From Gordonibacter urolithinfaciens (GTDB taxonomy: Bacteria; Actinomycetota; Coriobacteriia; Coriobacteriales; Eggerthellaceae), in contig NZ_LT900217.1 in assembly GCF_900199375.1 (NCBI RefSeq), positions 2,108,001 through 2,172,000 on the forward strand: a stretch of 64,000 nt of DNA, in the 5' to 3' direction. The notes beneath the pieces were generated by a model. The model made no database searches. It was not told the origin of the DNA and worked only from the letters and a program-made list of their open reading frames with translations. The position numbers and the translations under genes were made by a program. Every line of letters starts with the position of its first letter. The stretch's first letter is position 1. Shown here in pieces: positions 1 through 9,817 of this stretch.

Positions 1-1006
1 GCGCGGGCGTCTCGCTCTTGTCGACGGCGGCGCCGGCCCAGTACGCCATCTTGTGGCCCGAACCGTTCCAGATGCCGCCGAACTCGGTCTGGTGCGCCGC
101 CCAGGGAATGAACTTCTCCAGCATGTCCTTGTCCTGGCCGAAGTCGCCCGTGGCGATGACCACGCCCTTCTTTCCGTTGAACCGCACGTAGCCGTCCTTG
201 CCCTTCGCCACGACGCCCACTACCTTGTCGCCGTCCTTCACGAGCTGCTGTGCGTCCGTCTCGTAGCGGATGTCCACACCGGCCTTCTCGCAATACAGCG
301 CCATGTTCGCGCACACGTCCTGCTGCGGGTTGTCGTCGGGGCCCTTGCCGTTGGGCCCGTCGAGGAACTCGTGCGTGCCGGGGAACTCGCCGTTGATGTT
401 CTCCGGGTCCTCGTACCAGTGCTCCATGACGGGGGTCAGGTCGTCGCCGCCCACGGAGCTGGCCGTGGTCATGCGGTCGATGAGCCAGTCCATGGCCTCG
501 CCCGAGCGGTTGAAGTGCAGCATCCACTTGCGGCCGTCCACGCGGTAGGAGTGATAGCCCATCATGCGCTTGTAGCGCTGGGCCACTTCCTCGACGGAGC
601 ACTCGTAGCCCTTCTCCTTCGTCAGCTTCGAGTTCATGGCGTAGATGGAGCCGCCGCGCCCGATGACGTGGTCCATGCGCTCGAGCATGACCACGTTCGC
701 ACCGTTCTCGGCGGCTGCGAGCGCGCAGCACAGGCCGGAGAACCCGGCGCCGATGACCACGACGTCGGCGTCCACCGTCTCCTTGATGTCGCCCTCGGCG
801 ATGGGATCGGGCGCCGTCTCGAAATCGTAGGTGCCGCCCGCGGCCTTGCCGTCGGAGGCCGACGTGCCCGCCTTGCCCTCCTTCGGCTGCGCAGCGCAGC
901 CGGCGAGCGTCCCCACGCCCGTGACGGCGGCGGTAGCCACGGCGCCCGTGGCGAATGCGCCCTTGAGGAAGCTGCGGCGGTCCATGCTCGTCTTCTCGTT
1001 CTCCAT
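1..1006 (-). CDS. Tat-exported FAD-dependent reductase, fumarate reductase flavoprotein-like (C-terminus outside window)
   Basis: The reading frame starts at ATG 1006 and runs off the left edge, so only about 335 N-terminal residues are visible. Residues 10-11 are the arginines of a twin-arginine signal (DRRSFLKG), followed by a hydrophobic stretch ending near 'LAGCAA', so export and possibly lipid attachment are likely. Around residue 75 comes a Rossmann FAD-binding motif (VVVIGAGFSGLCCALAAAE) and then a typical soluble fumarate/urocanate-reductase-type flavoprotein body. Family knowledge: such proteins reduce fumarate, urocanate, cinnamates or other enoates at the cell surface, taking electrons from a cytochrome or quinol partner. 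The substrate cannot be told from this fragment. It is divergent from a membrane LuxR regulator, an arrangement common in Eggerthellaceae. The family call is firm; substrate unknown. Confidence 0.85.
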   Translation of the reverse strand, partial: MENEKTSMDRRSFLKGAFATGAVATAAVTGVGTLAGCAAQPKEGKAGTSASDGKAAGGTYDFETAPDPIAEGDIKETVDADVVVIGAGFSGLCCALAAAENGANVVMLERMDHVIGRGGSIYAMNSKLTKEKGYECSVEEVAQRYKRMMGYHSYRVDGRKWMLHFNRSGEAMDWLIDRMTTASSVGGDDLTPVMEHWYEDPENINGEFPGTHEFLDGPNGKGPDDNPQQDVCANMALYCEKAGVDIRYETDAQQLVKDGDKVVGVVAKGKDGYVRFNGKKGVVIATGDFGQDKDMLEKFIPWAAHQTEFGGIWNGSGHKMAYWAGAAVDKSETPA

Positions 1007-1151
1007 GTGAAACCCCTTCCCTCCGGCGGAACGCGTCCAGCGCGCCCGCTCCCTGCCCGGCGCCCTCCGCACCGTGCGTTGCCCGCACCCTAGCACGCGT
1101 GGCGTGCGCTCCGCTTCGCCCATCGCAGGGAAAAAGCCGAATCGTGCGTTT

Positions 1152-1167
1152 TCACCCTGCGGGGTGA
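1152..1167. promoter_or_regulatory. 6-4-6 dyad between divergent reductase and LuxR genes
   Basis: A perfect inverted repeat (TCACCC-TGCG-GGGTGA) lies 45 bases before the LuxR start and just upstream of a TATGCT -10-like hexamer near 1180. It is well placed to be an operator for the regulator, but the role is inferred. Confidence 0.35.
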
Positions 1168-1211
1168 GGCGCGACGCGGTATGCTTGTGCGAGGGACAAA
1201 GGGGAGGGCCC

Positions 1212-2813
1212 ATGAAGGGAAGCCACGTTCGCCACCTGTTCAACGAGCCGGGCGACCGCGAGCGCGTGCGCGCGGAGCTCGGCCACGCCGCGGCGGGAAA
1301 CGCCCGTATCGCGCTGGCCATGGCAAGCTACATGGTTTGGCTGATAGCCTGCTGTACCGGGCCGGCCGTCGTGCTCGGGGCACAGGGGTCGGGAGGCGGC
1401 GAGATGCTCCTGCCGGCATGGCTGGGGCCGCTCGCGTGCATGGCGGCGGCGAGCGCGGTCATAGCCGTGTGGTTCAAGCGGACCCGCAAGGTGCCGAGTG
1501 CGACCTCGTGGACTGTGGCATTGGCGTCGCTTATGACGCTCGCGGCGGCCCTTCATCTGGTGTGGGCGCTCGACACCGGGCTGCCGACGGCTGCGCGGGG
1601 CGCGCTGTACCTGCTGGCGAGCCTGGTCATGGGTGTGGGATGCGCGCTGTTCCGCGTGGAGGTCGATCGCGTGTTCGGCTGGATAGGAACGCAGCAGACG
1701 TTGTACCAGGGCATGCTGGCCACCGTGGCGACGGCAGCCGTGCTCGCGATGCTGGCGGTGGCGGGCCGGGTATCCGGGTCGGGCGACCTGCCCCTGCTGG
1801 CAGCGCCCCTCGTGCTGCCGTTCGCGGGCGCCGCGCTGCTGCGCTCCGTGGTGGGCGGCTTCCCCCGGGCGCGTTACTACGGGCATGGGCGCGACGTGCC
1901 GCTGCCGTTTCCCGCGAAGTTCGCTGCCACGTCGTGCGTGCAGGGTCTGGCTGCCGGCGTGCTGTTCGCGGGAATGTTCGCGTTAGGCGGCGACGGCGCC
2001 GGGGTGGCCGCCGTCTTTGCCGGGGCGGGCGGCGCGGAGGCCGTGGCATGGACCTCCTCGTTCGGGAGCACGGCGCTGTGCTCTGTGGGGCAGCTTGCGG
2101 CGGTGGCTCTGCTGTTCGGCACGCTCGTGTTCCTGCGTCTCGACTTCAACCGGCTGGTGTACAAGGTGGCTTTCCCGTTCGTGGCCCTCGGCTTCGTTCT
2201 GCTTGCGCTGCTGCCCGATGCGACGGCGGTGGGCAGCGCGGTGCTGGCTGCCGGGTTCTGCTACCTCGACCTGGTGCTGTGGAGCCTGGGCGCCTGCCTC
2301 ATGAAAAACATGGGGCTGCCCGCCACCTGGATCGCCAGCTGTCCGGGTGCCGCGCTGTTCTGCGGCGTGGTGGTTGGCGCAGGGCTGGCCTTGGGCTTTT
2401 TGGGCGCCGAGATGTCGCCCGATGCCGCGCTGCTCGCCAGCTGCGTGGCGTGCCTCGTGCTGGCGGCGGCCCTGTTCCTGTCCAGCGGCAGCAACCTCAA
2501 GTACGGCTGGGGCACCGTGCGTCCCGGCGAGAGCAGCCTGGCGGCGGGCGACATGGCGGGAGTGGTGAAGTTCGTGGCCACCGAGCGTGCGGTCACGCAG
2601 CGCGAGAGCGAGGTCATGCTGCTGCTGGCCGAGGGCAAGTCGCGCCGCGCCGTGTGCGAGGCGCTGTCCGTGTCGCCCGACACGGTGAAGACGCATGTGC
2701 GCAGCATCTACCGCAAGCTCGCCGTGCACTCCCAGCAGGAGCTCATCGACTACCTGGCGCGCGAGCGGGAGGACCTGGCCGCCGACGGCTCCGAGCATCC
2801 GCTGGGGGCGTGA
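1212..2813 (+). CDS. Membrane-bound LuxR-family transcriptional regulator (about 12 TM helices plus C-terminal HTH)
   Basis: Predicted 533-residue protein. About 12 hydrophobic helices fill residues 35-425, in an MFS-like layout without recognisable transport motifs. A GerE/LuxR helix-turn-helix follows at about 455-515 (TQRESEVMLLLAEGKS, then SPDTVKTHVRSIYRKL). I chose ATG 1212 because a purine-rich ribosome site (AAAGGGGAGGG) lies directly upstream; the frame stays open to 1074 but lacks such a site. Proteins of this architecture are greatly expanded in Eggerthella and Gordonibacter, where they usually sit beside a reductase gene and are thought to sense its substrate. Here it is divergent from the flavin reductase at 1-1006, so control of that gene is the natural inference. 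Confidence 0.85.
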   Translation: MKGSHVRHLFNEPGDRERVRAELGHAAAGNARIALAMASYMVWLIACCTGPAVVLGAQGSGGGEMLLPAWLGPLACMAAASAVIAVWFKRTRKVPSATSWTVALASLMTLAAALHLVWALDTGLPTAARGALYLLASLVMGVGCALFRVEVDRVFGWIGTQQTLYQGMLATVATAAVLAMLAVAGRVSGSGDLPLLAAPLVLPFAGAALLRSVVGGFPRARYYGHGRDVPLPFPAKFAATSCVQGLAAGVLFAGMFALGGDGAGVAAVFAGAGGAEAVAWTSSFGSTALCSVGQLAAVALLFGTLVFLRLDFNRLVYKVAFPFVALGFVLLALLPDATAVGSAVLAAGFCYLDLVLWSLGACLMKNMGLPATWIASCPGAALFCGVVVGAGLALGFLGAEMSPDAALLASCVACLVLAAALFLSSGSNLKYGWGTVRPGESSLAAGDMAGVVKFVATERAVTQRESEVMLLLAEGKSRRAVCEALSVSPDTVKTHVRSIYRKLAVHSQQELIDYLAREREDLAADGSEHPLGA

Positions 2814-2875
2814 GGCCGCCGCGCGCCCTTTCATGCTATGCTGCGTCTGCCGATTGGTCCCAAGGAGGTTTCCCC

Positions 2876-3769
2876 GTGCTGCAGATAGGCGAGTTCTCCC
2901 GGCTCTCGCGCATATCGGTGCGCATGCTGCGCCACTACGACCAGGTGGGTCTGCTCAAGCCCGCCGAGCAGGACGCCCAGACGGGGTACCGTCGCTATGC
3001 CGTGTCCCAGCTGGCGGAGGCGAACCGCATTACCGTCCTGCGTGACCTGGGGTTCCCCATCCGGGAAATCGGGCGGCTGGTGCATGCGGACGACAGGGAG
3101 CTGGCCCGCGCCCTGGACGATCGCGCGCGTGAGCTCGAGGAAGGCATCGGGCGTGAGCAGCGCCGACTTGCCGACCTGCTCCGTTTCCGGCAGGACGTGG
3201 AGGCCGGCGGGTCCGCCATAAGCTGCGAGGTGGCGCTCGTGTCGGTTCCCTCCTACCAGGTGGTGGCGCTGCGCATGGAGCTGGAGGGCTACGGCGAGGA
3301 ACGGCGGGCTTGGGAGCGGCTGGGCGCATTCATGAGAGAGCGGAAGATTGCGCCATCCGAACCTTACACGGAGTACTGCGAGTTCTGCGACGAGGGGGCG
3401 GCGGCCGATGCGGGCGGCGATGCTGCAGGCGGTGCAGGGGACGCGATCGCCGCAGGCGGCGCGCCCTGCGGTGCCCCATCGCCCGTCACGGTGGAGGTGG
3501 CCGTGGCCACCGATGCGCACGGCGAAGACGACGGGCCGCTGCGCTTCTACCGCAGCGCCGCGCTGCCGCTTGCCGCGAGCATCAAGGTGTACGGCCCCTA
3601 CGAGAACATCGCGCCCGTGTACGCGTCGTTCGCGCGGTGGCTGGAAGATCATCCCGCGCTGCGCATGGCCGGCCCCACGCGCGAGGTGGCCCATCGCGGC
3701 CCGTGGAACGCGGAAGACCCGCAGGACTACCTTACGGAGTTTTTGGTTCCCGTCCAGAAGACCGCTTGA
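2876..3769 (+). CDS. MerR-family regulator with GyrI-like effector domain
   Basis: A 297-residue protein starting at GTG 2876, preceded by AAGGAGG at 2862-2868. The N-terminus is a MerR winged helix (IGEFSRLSRISVRMLRHYDQ), then a dimerising coiled coil. From about residue 120 there is a BmrR/GyrI-like ligand-binding domain ending in LTEFLVPV, typical of multidrug-sensing activators. Odd: an Ala/Gly-rich insert of about 30 residues (after CEFCDEGA) interrupts the effector domain. Only 63 bases separate it from the LuxR gene, but each has its own start signals. The ligand is not predictable. Confidence 0.85.
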   Translation: MLQIGEFSRLSRISVRMLRHYDQVGLLKPAEQDAQTGYRRYAVSQLAEANRITVLRDLGFPIREIGRLVHADDRELARALDDRARELEEGIGREQRRLADLLRFRQDVEAGGSAISCEVALVSVPSYQVVALRMELEGYGEERRAWERLGAFMRERKIAPSEPYTEYCEFCDEGAAADAGGDAAGGAGDAIAAGGAPCGAPSPVTVEVAVATDAHGEDDGPLRFYRSAALPLAASIKVYGPYENIAPVYASFARWLEDHPALRMAGPTREVAHRGPWNAEDPQDYLTEFLVPVQKTA

Positions 3770-3844
3770 CCCTCCCACGGTGTCAGCCCCTATGCTCCTC
3801 ATCATGTGCCGCCGCAGGGGCGGCCATCGCGAGAGGAGCAATCC

Positions 3845-4324
3845 ATGCAAACGTTTTCCGTTCATCCCGTCGGCGTCGTGAGCGGGGGAGGGGAGGGGCC
3901 TGCGCAGCTGCGCATCGACCCGGCGTACCGCGACGGCCTGCGCGGCCTCGAGGGCTTCGGCCACGCCGTCGTCATCTGGTGGGCGCACGAGGTTGACGAC
4001 CCCGAGCTGCGCGCGCTCACCGATGCGGGGCGCCCCTACACGCGTCTCGACCACGACCTGGGCATTTTCGCCACGCGGAGCCCGCTGCGGCCCAACCCGC
4101 TGGCCCTCACGGCCATCGAGCTGGCCGCCGTGGACGCGGACGCCGGTATTGTGGAGACGCCCTACCTCGACGCCGCCGACGGCACCCCCGTGCTCGACCT
4201 CAAGCCCTACACCCCCAGCATCGACCGCATCGAGCACCCCATCGTCCCCGCCTGGTGCGCTCACTGGCCCGCAAGCACGGAAGCCTCCGCCGATTTCGAC
4301 TGGGCGTCCGAGTTCCGCTTCTAA
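3845..4324 (+). CDS. trmO: tRNA (adenine-N6)-methyltransferase TrmO-like (TsaA/YaeB family)
   Basis: A 159-residue protein. The family signature FATRSPLRPNPLALT lies near residue 80, and the fold-closing motif (LDLKPYTPSID) follows about residue 120. Family knowledge: TrmO uses S-adenosylmethionine to methylate the t6A37 nucleoside in some threonine tRNAs. The protein is the short, single-domain form, lacking the C-terminal extension seen in E. coli. ATG 3845 is supported by GAGAGGAG upstream. The family is clear; the tRNA substrate is inferred from homologues. Confidence 0.8.
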   Translation: MQTFSVHPVGVVSGGGEGPAQLRIDPAYRDGLRGLEGFGHAVVIWWAHEVDDPELRALTDAGRPYTRLDHDLGIFATRSPLRPNPLALTAIELAAVDADAGIVETPYLDAADGTPVLDLKPYTPSIDRIEHPIVPAWCAHWPASTEASADFDWASEFRF

Positions 4325-4359
4325 CGCGACGCGGAGCGCAGAAGTAATAAGTTCGTAAT

Positions 4360-6005
<1,646 letters not shown>

Positions 6006-6021
6006 GCCGGTTGCGCACTGT

Positions 6022-6063
6022 GCGGGCGGCTCGCCGTGGGGAACGGCGGGCCGCCCGCTTTGT
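6022..6063 (+). terminator. Rho-independent terminator of eno
   Basis: A 16-bp stem (GCGGGCGG... pairing with ...CCGCCCGC, one G-T wobble) with a small loop, directly followed by TTTGT. It lies 16 bases after the eno stop codon. Confidence 0.85.
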
Positions 6064-6106
6064 AGGTGACAGAATAAAAAGGGGATTCTACCAGGGGGTT
6101 CGTCCA

Positions 6107-6685
6107 ATGTTGGAAGCACGTGCCGTCACGGCTGGAACCGAGGATGCGCAAGAGGTGGAGCGGTTGCTGGAAGCCGCGTTCCCACCGTATGAGCGCCCGC
6201 CGTTCTCGTTTCTTACCACGCAGGCCGAGCGCGAGGAAGTGTCGCTGCTCGCCTATCGCGACGAAGGGCTGTTCTGCGGATTCGCCTTCATGATAGAGGA
6301 CGCGAGGCTGGCGTACGTGCTCTTCCTCGCCGTTGGCGAGGGGGTTCGCTCGAAGGGCTACGGCGCGCGCATGCTCGCCGACATCGAGCGGCGCTGCCCC
6401 GGCAAGACCATCGCGCTCGACATCGAGCCAGTGATCGAGGGCGCCCCGAACGTTGTCCAGCGGCAAAGGCGCCGCGACTTCTACCTGCGCAACGGCTTCG
6501 CGCCCACGGGCATCGCGAACTGCTTCGAAGGCGACGTGTACGAGGTGCTCGCGAAGGGTCCGGGTTTCGAGTCGGACCGCTTCCTCGCGCTGATCAACGA
6601 ACTGCCGGAAGGCGAGGACAAGACGCTCGCCCCGCTCGAACAGGCGGTGCCGGCCTATGCCGAGCGGCTGCTCGCTGCTCGATGA
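6107..6685 (+). CDS. GNAT-family N-acetyltransferase
   Basis: A 192-residue protein with the GNAT fold: acyl-CoA-binding region around 'FLAVGEGVRSKGYGARMLADI' (residues about 75-95, with the R/Q-x-x-G-x-G/A-like SKGYGA loop), then a beta strand and 'RRRDFYLRNGFAPTG' near 125, typical of the GNAT C-terminal half. An extra C-terminal helix of about 40 residues follows. It starts at ATG 6107 after a CCAGGGGG purine tract. Substrate unknown. It stands alone between the eno terminator and a convergent gene. Confidence 0.8.
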   Translation: MLEARAVTAGTEDAQEVERLLEAAFPPYERPPFSFLTTQAEREEVSLLAYRDEGLFCGFAFMIEDARLAYVLFLAVGEGVRSKGYGARMLADIERRCPGKTIALDIEPVIEGAPNVVQRQRRRDFYLRNGFAPTGIANCFEGDVYEVLAKGPGFESDRFLALINELPEGEDKTLAPLEQAVPAYAERLLAAR

Positions 6686-6732
6686 GCGCCCAGAGAAGCG
6701 CTGATTGATGCAACGGTGACGGATGCCTCCAA

Positions 6733-6806
6733 GGCAAGGGTTTCTGCCCTTGCCGGCAGCGGGATTGTTCCGCAGGAGGCGGCAAGCGCAGGGTGCTTGC
6801 CCTGCG
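6733..6806. terminator. Two hairpins between convergent genes
   Basis: Two short perfect hairpins lie between convergent genes: GGCAAGGG/CCCTTGCC at 6733-6754 and CGCAGGG/CCCTGCG at 6787-6806. Neither has a T tract. They may end transcription from both sides, or belong to the dispersed intergenic repeat noted in the findings. Confidence 0.45.
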
Positions 6807-6836
6807 AAACGGCCTATGACGGAGCTTCGGCGTTTC

Positions 6837-7406
6837 CTAGAAGCCCAGGTGTGCGTCCGCGTCCGGCTCGGGGTTGTGCAGCAGGCCTTCCTCGAGCATG
6901 CGGGCGCCCACGGCCAGGTACTCGTCGCCCGCCGCGGTGCACAAGCGCGCGATTTCCTCATCCGACAGCGTGCGGTTCACGCGCGCGGGCATGCCCATAA
7001 CCAGGCTGCCGTCGGGAAGCTCTTTGCCCTCGGATACCAGCGCGCCGGCGGCCACCACACAATTCGCGCCCACCTTCGCCCCGTTCATGACGATGGCGCC
7101 CATGCCCACGAGCGCGTTCGGCCCTATCTCGCAGCCGTGTATGACGGCGCCGTGCCCTATGGTGCAGTGGTCGTGGAGGATGGCGGGATGATCGCGGTCC
7201 ACGTGGACGACGGCGTTCTCCTGGATGTTCACCTCGTCGCCGATGATGACGGGCGCGTCGTCGGCGCGGATCTGGGCACCGGCCAGCACGCAGGAGTCGC
7301 GCCCGATGGTCACGTCGCCCACGATGCCGGCGGCGGGGGAGAGGCGCGCGCTCGGGTGGATGCGAACGTTGCGGTAGAGGGAGGGCTTGGCTTCGGCGTG
7401 GGTCAT
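6837..7406 (-). CDS. Gamma-carbonic-anhydrase-like hexapeptide-repeat protein
   Basis: A 189-residue left-handed beta-helix protein of the YrdA/PaaY/CaiE type. Hexapeptide repeats run from about residue 22 to 130 (for example VTIGRDSCVLAGAQIRAD and CTIGHGAVIHGCEIGPNALV). Histidines in the positions used for metal binding (VVHVDRD, HDHCTIGHGAVIHG) suggest a bound Zn or Fe at subunit interfaces. Family knowledge: homologues are trimeric, some with carbonic anhydrase activity, others thioesterases; activity here is unproven. ATG 7406 is preceded by AAAGGA, and an ATTATA (TATAAT on the minus strand) at 7436-7441 may be its -10 element. Confidence 0.8.
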   Translation of the reverse strand: MTHAEAKPSLYRNVRIHPSARLSPAAGIVGDVTIGRDSCVLAGAQIRADDAPVIIGDEVNIQENAVVHVDRDHPAILHDHCTIGHGAVIHGCEIGPNALVGMGAIVMNGAKVGANCVVAAGALVSEGKELPDGSLVMGMPARVNRTLSDEEIARLCTAAGDEYLAVGARMLEEGLLHNPEPDADAHLGF

Positions 7407-7716
7407 AGGGATTCCTTTCGGTCGATTCCCTTCCTATTATAACGGCGCTTGCGAGGTGCCGACTGGTTTCGGTGGGCGCAGGAGAGGAAGCGGGGGAAAT
7501 GCGGCAAGGGGAGGTGGGCTCGGCGAAGTCGAAGGTCGGTGCGGGCGGAGGGCGCGGCGAAATCGAAGAGCGGCGCGCACGGGGGCGGCAAAGTCGCCGT
7601 CCGTAACTATACTTTCAGCGCTATAATAGTCGGCATGGTATATCGAAGGTGCGCAACGGCCCGCGTCGGCGAAGGCGGCGGGGCGGGGCGCGCTTTTTCA
7701 GGAAGGGGACGAACCG
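7407..7716. other. Divergent intergenic region before moeA
   Basis: This 310-base region separates the beta-helix protein from moeA. It holds a minus-strand TATAAT at 7436-7441 and a plus-strand TATAAT at 7622-7627, the latter about 90 bases before moeA. I could not find a good -35 partner for either. The remainder is purine-rich, low-complexity sequence with no open frame I trust. Confidence 0.4.
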
Positions 7717-8973
7717 ATGAAGGAAATGATCTCGCTCGAAGAGGCCCGCGAACTCGTGCTCGCGAACGTGGAGCCGTTGCCGCAGGAGACGGTGCCGGTG
7801 CTGGAGGCGGTGGGCCGCGTGGCAGCCGAGGACCTGCGCAGCGACATCGACATCGCCCCGTTCGCGCATTCGGCCATGGACGGTTTCGCGGTGCGCGCGG
7901 CCGAGCTGGCTGCCGCGAGCGCCGAGGCGCCGGTGGAGATGGACGTCATCGCGGAGGTTGCGGCCGGCGACGTGTACGAGGGCTCCATCGGGGAGGGCCA
8001 GTGCGTGCGCATCATGACGGGCGCGCCGGTTCCCGACGACGCCGACGCCGTGGTGAAGTACGAGATCGTGGACGTGGTGACCGGTGACGGCAAGCCAGGA
8101 AGCCGCGTGGCGTTCACCGCCCCCGTGAAGGAGCGCAACAACGTGCGCGAGGCGGGCGAGGAGGCCAAGGCCGGCGAGGTTGTGGTGGAGGCCGGCGAGG
8201 TCATCGGCTCGGCCGGCGTAGGGTTCCTGGCGGGCTGCGGCGTGGTGGAGGTGCCCACGCACCGACGCCCGCGCGTGGCCATCATCTCCATCGGCAGCGA
8301 GCTGGTGGACCCCACCGAGGTTCCCACGCCCGGCAAGATCCGCAACTCGAACAGCTACGCGCTGGCCGCGTGCGCCCAGGCCGCAGGCTCCGCACCCACG
8401 ATCCTGCCCATCGTGGAGGACACGCTGGAGGCCCTCGCGGCCGCCGTGTCCGCCGCGGCCTGCGAGTACGACTTCGTGGTGACGAGCGGCGGCGCCTCCA
8501 ACGGCGACTTCGACTTCATCAAGCCCGTGGTGGAAGAGCTGGGCGAGCTGCTCATGACCACCGTGAACATGCGTCCCGGCAAGGCCCAGACGTTCGGCGT
8601 GGTGCAGGGCACGCCCGTGTTCGGCCTGCCCGGCAACCCGGCGGCCGCCTACGTGGGCTTCGAGATGATCATTCGCCCCGCGCTGCGCAAGATGCAGGGT
8701 TACCGCCATTTCACGCGTCCCGTGGTGAAGGCGAAGCTCTCGCGCGACGTGAAGAAGAACGATCCGCGCCGCATCTTCCTGCGCTCCACGTTGTACAAGG
8801 ACGATGCGGGCGAGTACGTGGTGGCGCCGGCGAAGAACCAGAGCTCGGGACTGTTCGGCGTCATCCAGCGCAGCAACTGCATGGCCATCATGCCCGAGGG
8901 CTTGGAGTCGCGCACGGCCGGCTCGCTCATCGACTGCATGCTGTTGGACGTTTCCGAGGAGGTCAGCCTGTAG
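7717..8973 (+). CDS. moeA: Molybdopterin molybdenumtransferase MoeA
   Basis: A 418-residue protein that inserts molybdate into adenylated molybdopterin to make molybdenum cofactor. Signatures: HSAMDGFAVRA near residue 50, IMTGAPVPDDADAVVKYE near 100, TSGGASNGDFDFI near 255 (the MoeA/MogA fold's substrate loop) and GLPGNPAAAY near 302. Start ATG 7717 follows AGGAAGGGG. It forms a functional pair with mogA downstream, and the nearby DMSO-reductase-family operon would consume the cofactor. Confidence 0.93.
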   Translation: MKEMISLEEARELVLANVEPLPQETVPVLEAVGRVAAEDLRSDIDIAPFAHSAMDGFAVRAAELAAASAEAPVEMDVIAEVAAGDVYEGSIGEGQCVRIMTGAPVPDDADAVVKYEIVDVVTGDGKPGSRVAFTAPVKERNNVREAGEEAKAGEVVVEAGEVIGSAGVGFLAGCGVVEVPTHRRPRVAIISIGSELVDPTEVPTPGKIRNSNSYALAACAQAAGSAPTILPIVEDTLEALAAAVSAAACEYDFVVTSGGASNGDFDFIKPVVEELGELLMTTVNMRPGKAQTFGVVQGTPVFGLPGNPAAAYVGFEMIIRPALRKMQGYRHFTRPVVKAKLSRDVKKNDPRRIFLRSTLYKDDAGEYVVAPAKNQSSGLFGVIQRSNCMAIMPEGLESRTAGSLIDCMLLDVSEEVSL

Positions 8974-9140
8974 GTTCCGCCGGCCTGTCGGCCGCCGGAA
9001 CAGCCGACGCTGCGAAGGGCCGTGGCACGCCGCCTTCGCGCGATCCCGGAAGCTCGCGTACCCAAAGTACGCTTCGCCTCCGCGATCTCACGAATGCGAC
9101 GCACCACGGCCCTTCTCGCTGACTTACTAACGCCAACCTG
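8974..9140. repeat. Structured 167-bp intergenic repeat, copy 1 (between moeA and mogA)
   Basis: First of two homologous segments flanking mogA. It contains a terminator-like hairpin at 8974-9001 (one mismatch). A conserved linker follows, then a long hairpin whose outer stem is AAGGGCCGTGG at 9015-9025 with its complement at 9104-9114. The hairpin's inner apex is GCGTAC-CCAAA-GTACGC. A conserved tail, CTCGCTGACTTACT, ends the unit. The second copy is at 9644-9809. Confidence 0.85.
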
Positions 9141-9156
9141 CGAGAAAGGAACGACC

Positions 9157-9639
9157 ATGTCCGAACAAGCTCTGACATTCGCTCTTATCACCTGCTCCGA
9201 CACGCGCAGCATGAAGGAGGACACCGCGGGCGCCGCGCTTGAGGCGCTCATCGCCGAGAAGGGGTGGACGTGCGCGAGCCACGTGGTAGTGCGCGACGAG
9301 CGTGCCGACATCGCCGCGGCCATCGTGGCCGCCTGCGACGAGCTTGATGCCGATATCGTGCTGACCTGCGGCGGCAGCGGTCTTTCTTTGCGCGACGTGA
9401 CGCCGGAGGCCACGATGGACGTGTGCGAGCGCAACGTGCCCGGCATCGCCGAGGCCATGCGCGCCCACTCGCTGGCCATCACCCCCTACGCCATGCTCTC
9501 GCGTGCGCTGTGCATGCAGCGCGGCCGGCACCTGGTGATCAACCTGCCCGGCAGCGAGAAGGCGGCCCGCGAGAACTGGGACGGCATCGTGGCCGCCCTG
9601 CCGCACGCCGCCAAGATGATGGCGGGCGGCGGGCACTAG
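9157..9639 (+). CDS. mogA: Molybdopterin adenylyltransferase / MoaB-like protein
   Basis: A 160-residue MogA/MoaB-family protein. The diagnostic GGSGLSLRDVTPEATMD lies near residues 70-85, and MLSRALCMQRGRHLVINLPGSEKAA follows in the C-terminal half. Family knowledge: the enzyme adenylates molybdopterin before MoeA adds molybdenum. ATG 9157 follows GAGAAAGGA. It is separated from moeA by one copy of the folded 167-bp repeat and followed by another, so the gene sits inside a direct-repeat pair. MogA versus MoaB cannot be separated by eye. Confidence 0.88.
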   Translation: MSEQALTFALITCSDTRSMKEDTAGAALEALIAEKGWTCASHVVVRDERADIAAAIVAACDELDADIVLTCGGSGLSLRDVTPEATMDVCERNVPGIAEAMRAHSLAITPYAMLSRALCMQRGRHLVINLPGSEKAARENWDGIVAALPHAAKMMAGGGH

Positions 9640-9643
9640 GAAG

Positions 9644-9809
9644 GTTCCGGCGGTCTGCCGACCGCCGGAACGAGCCGACGCTGCGGCCGGCTGTGGTACC
9701 CGATCTTCGCGCGATCCTGGAGACTCGCGTACAAAAGTACGCTTCGCCTCCGCGATCCCACGAATCTCGGGTACCACAGCCGGCCTCGCTGACTTACTGT
9801 GCCAACCTG
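9644..9809. repeat. Structured 167-bp intergenic repeat, copy 2 (after mogA)
   Basis: Second copy. The first hairpin, 9644-9671, is perfect with 12-bp arms. The long hairpin has a perfect 19-bp outer stem (9685-9703 with 9767-9785), and the same GCGTAC-AAAA-GTACGC apex. Outer-stem bases differ from copy 1 on both sides, yet pairing is kept, which indicates selection for structure. The end abuts the stop of the convergent membrane-anchor gene. Confidence 0.85.
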
Positions 9810-9817
9810 TGCGTCCC

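Noticed and set aside
8974-9809. CRISPR-like array around mogA
   Set aside because: Only two long copies, separated by a gene, with no short regular repeats or spacers. No CRISPR array was seen anywhere in the window.
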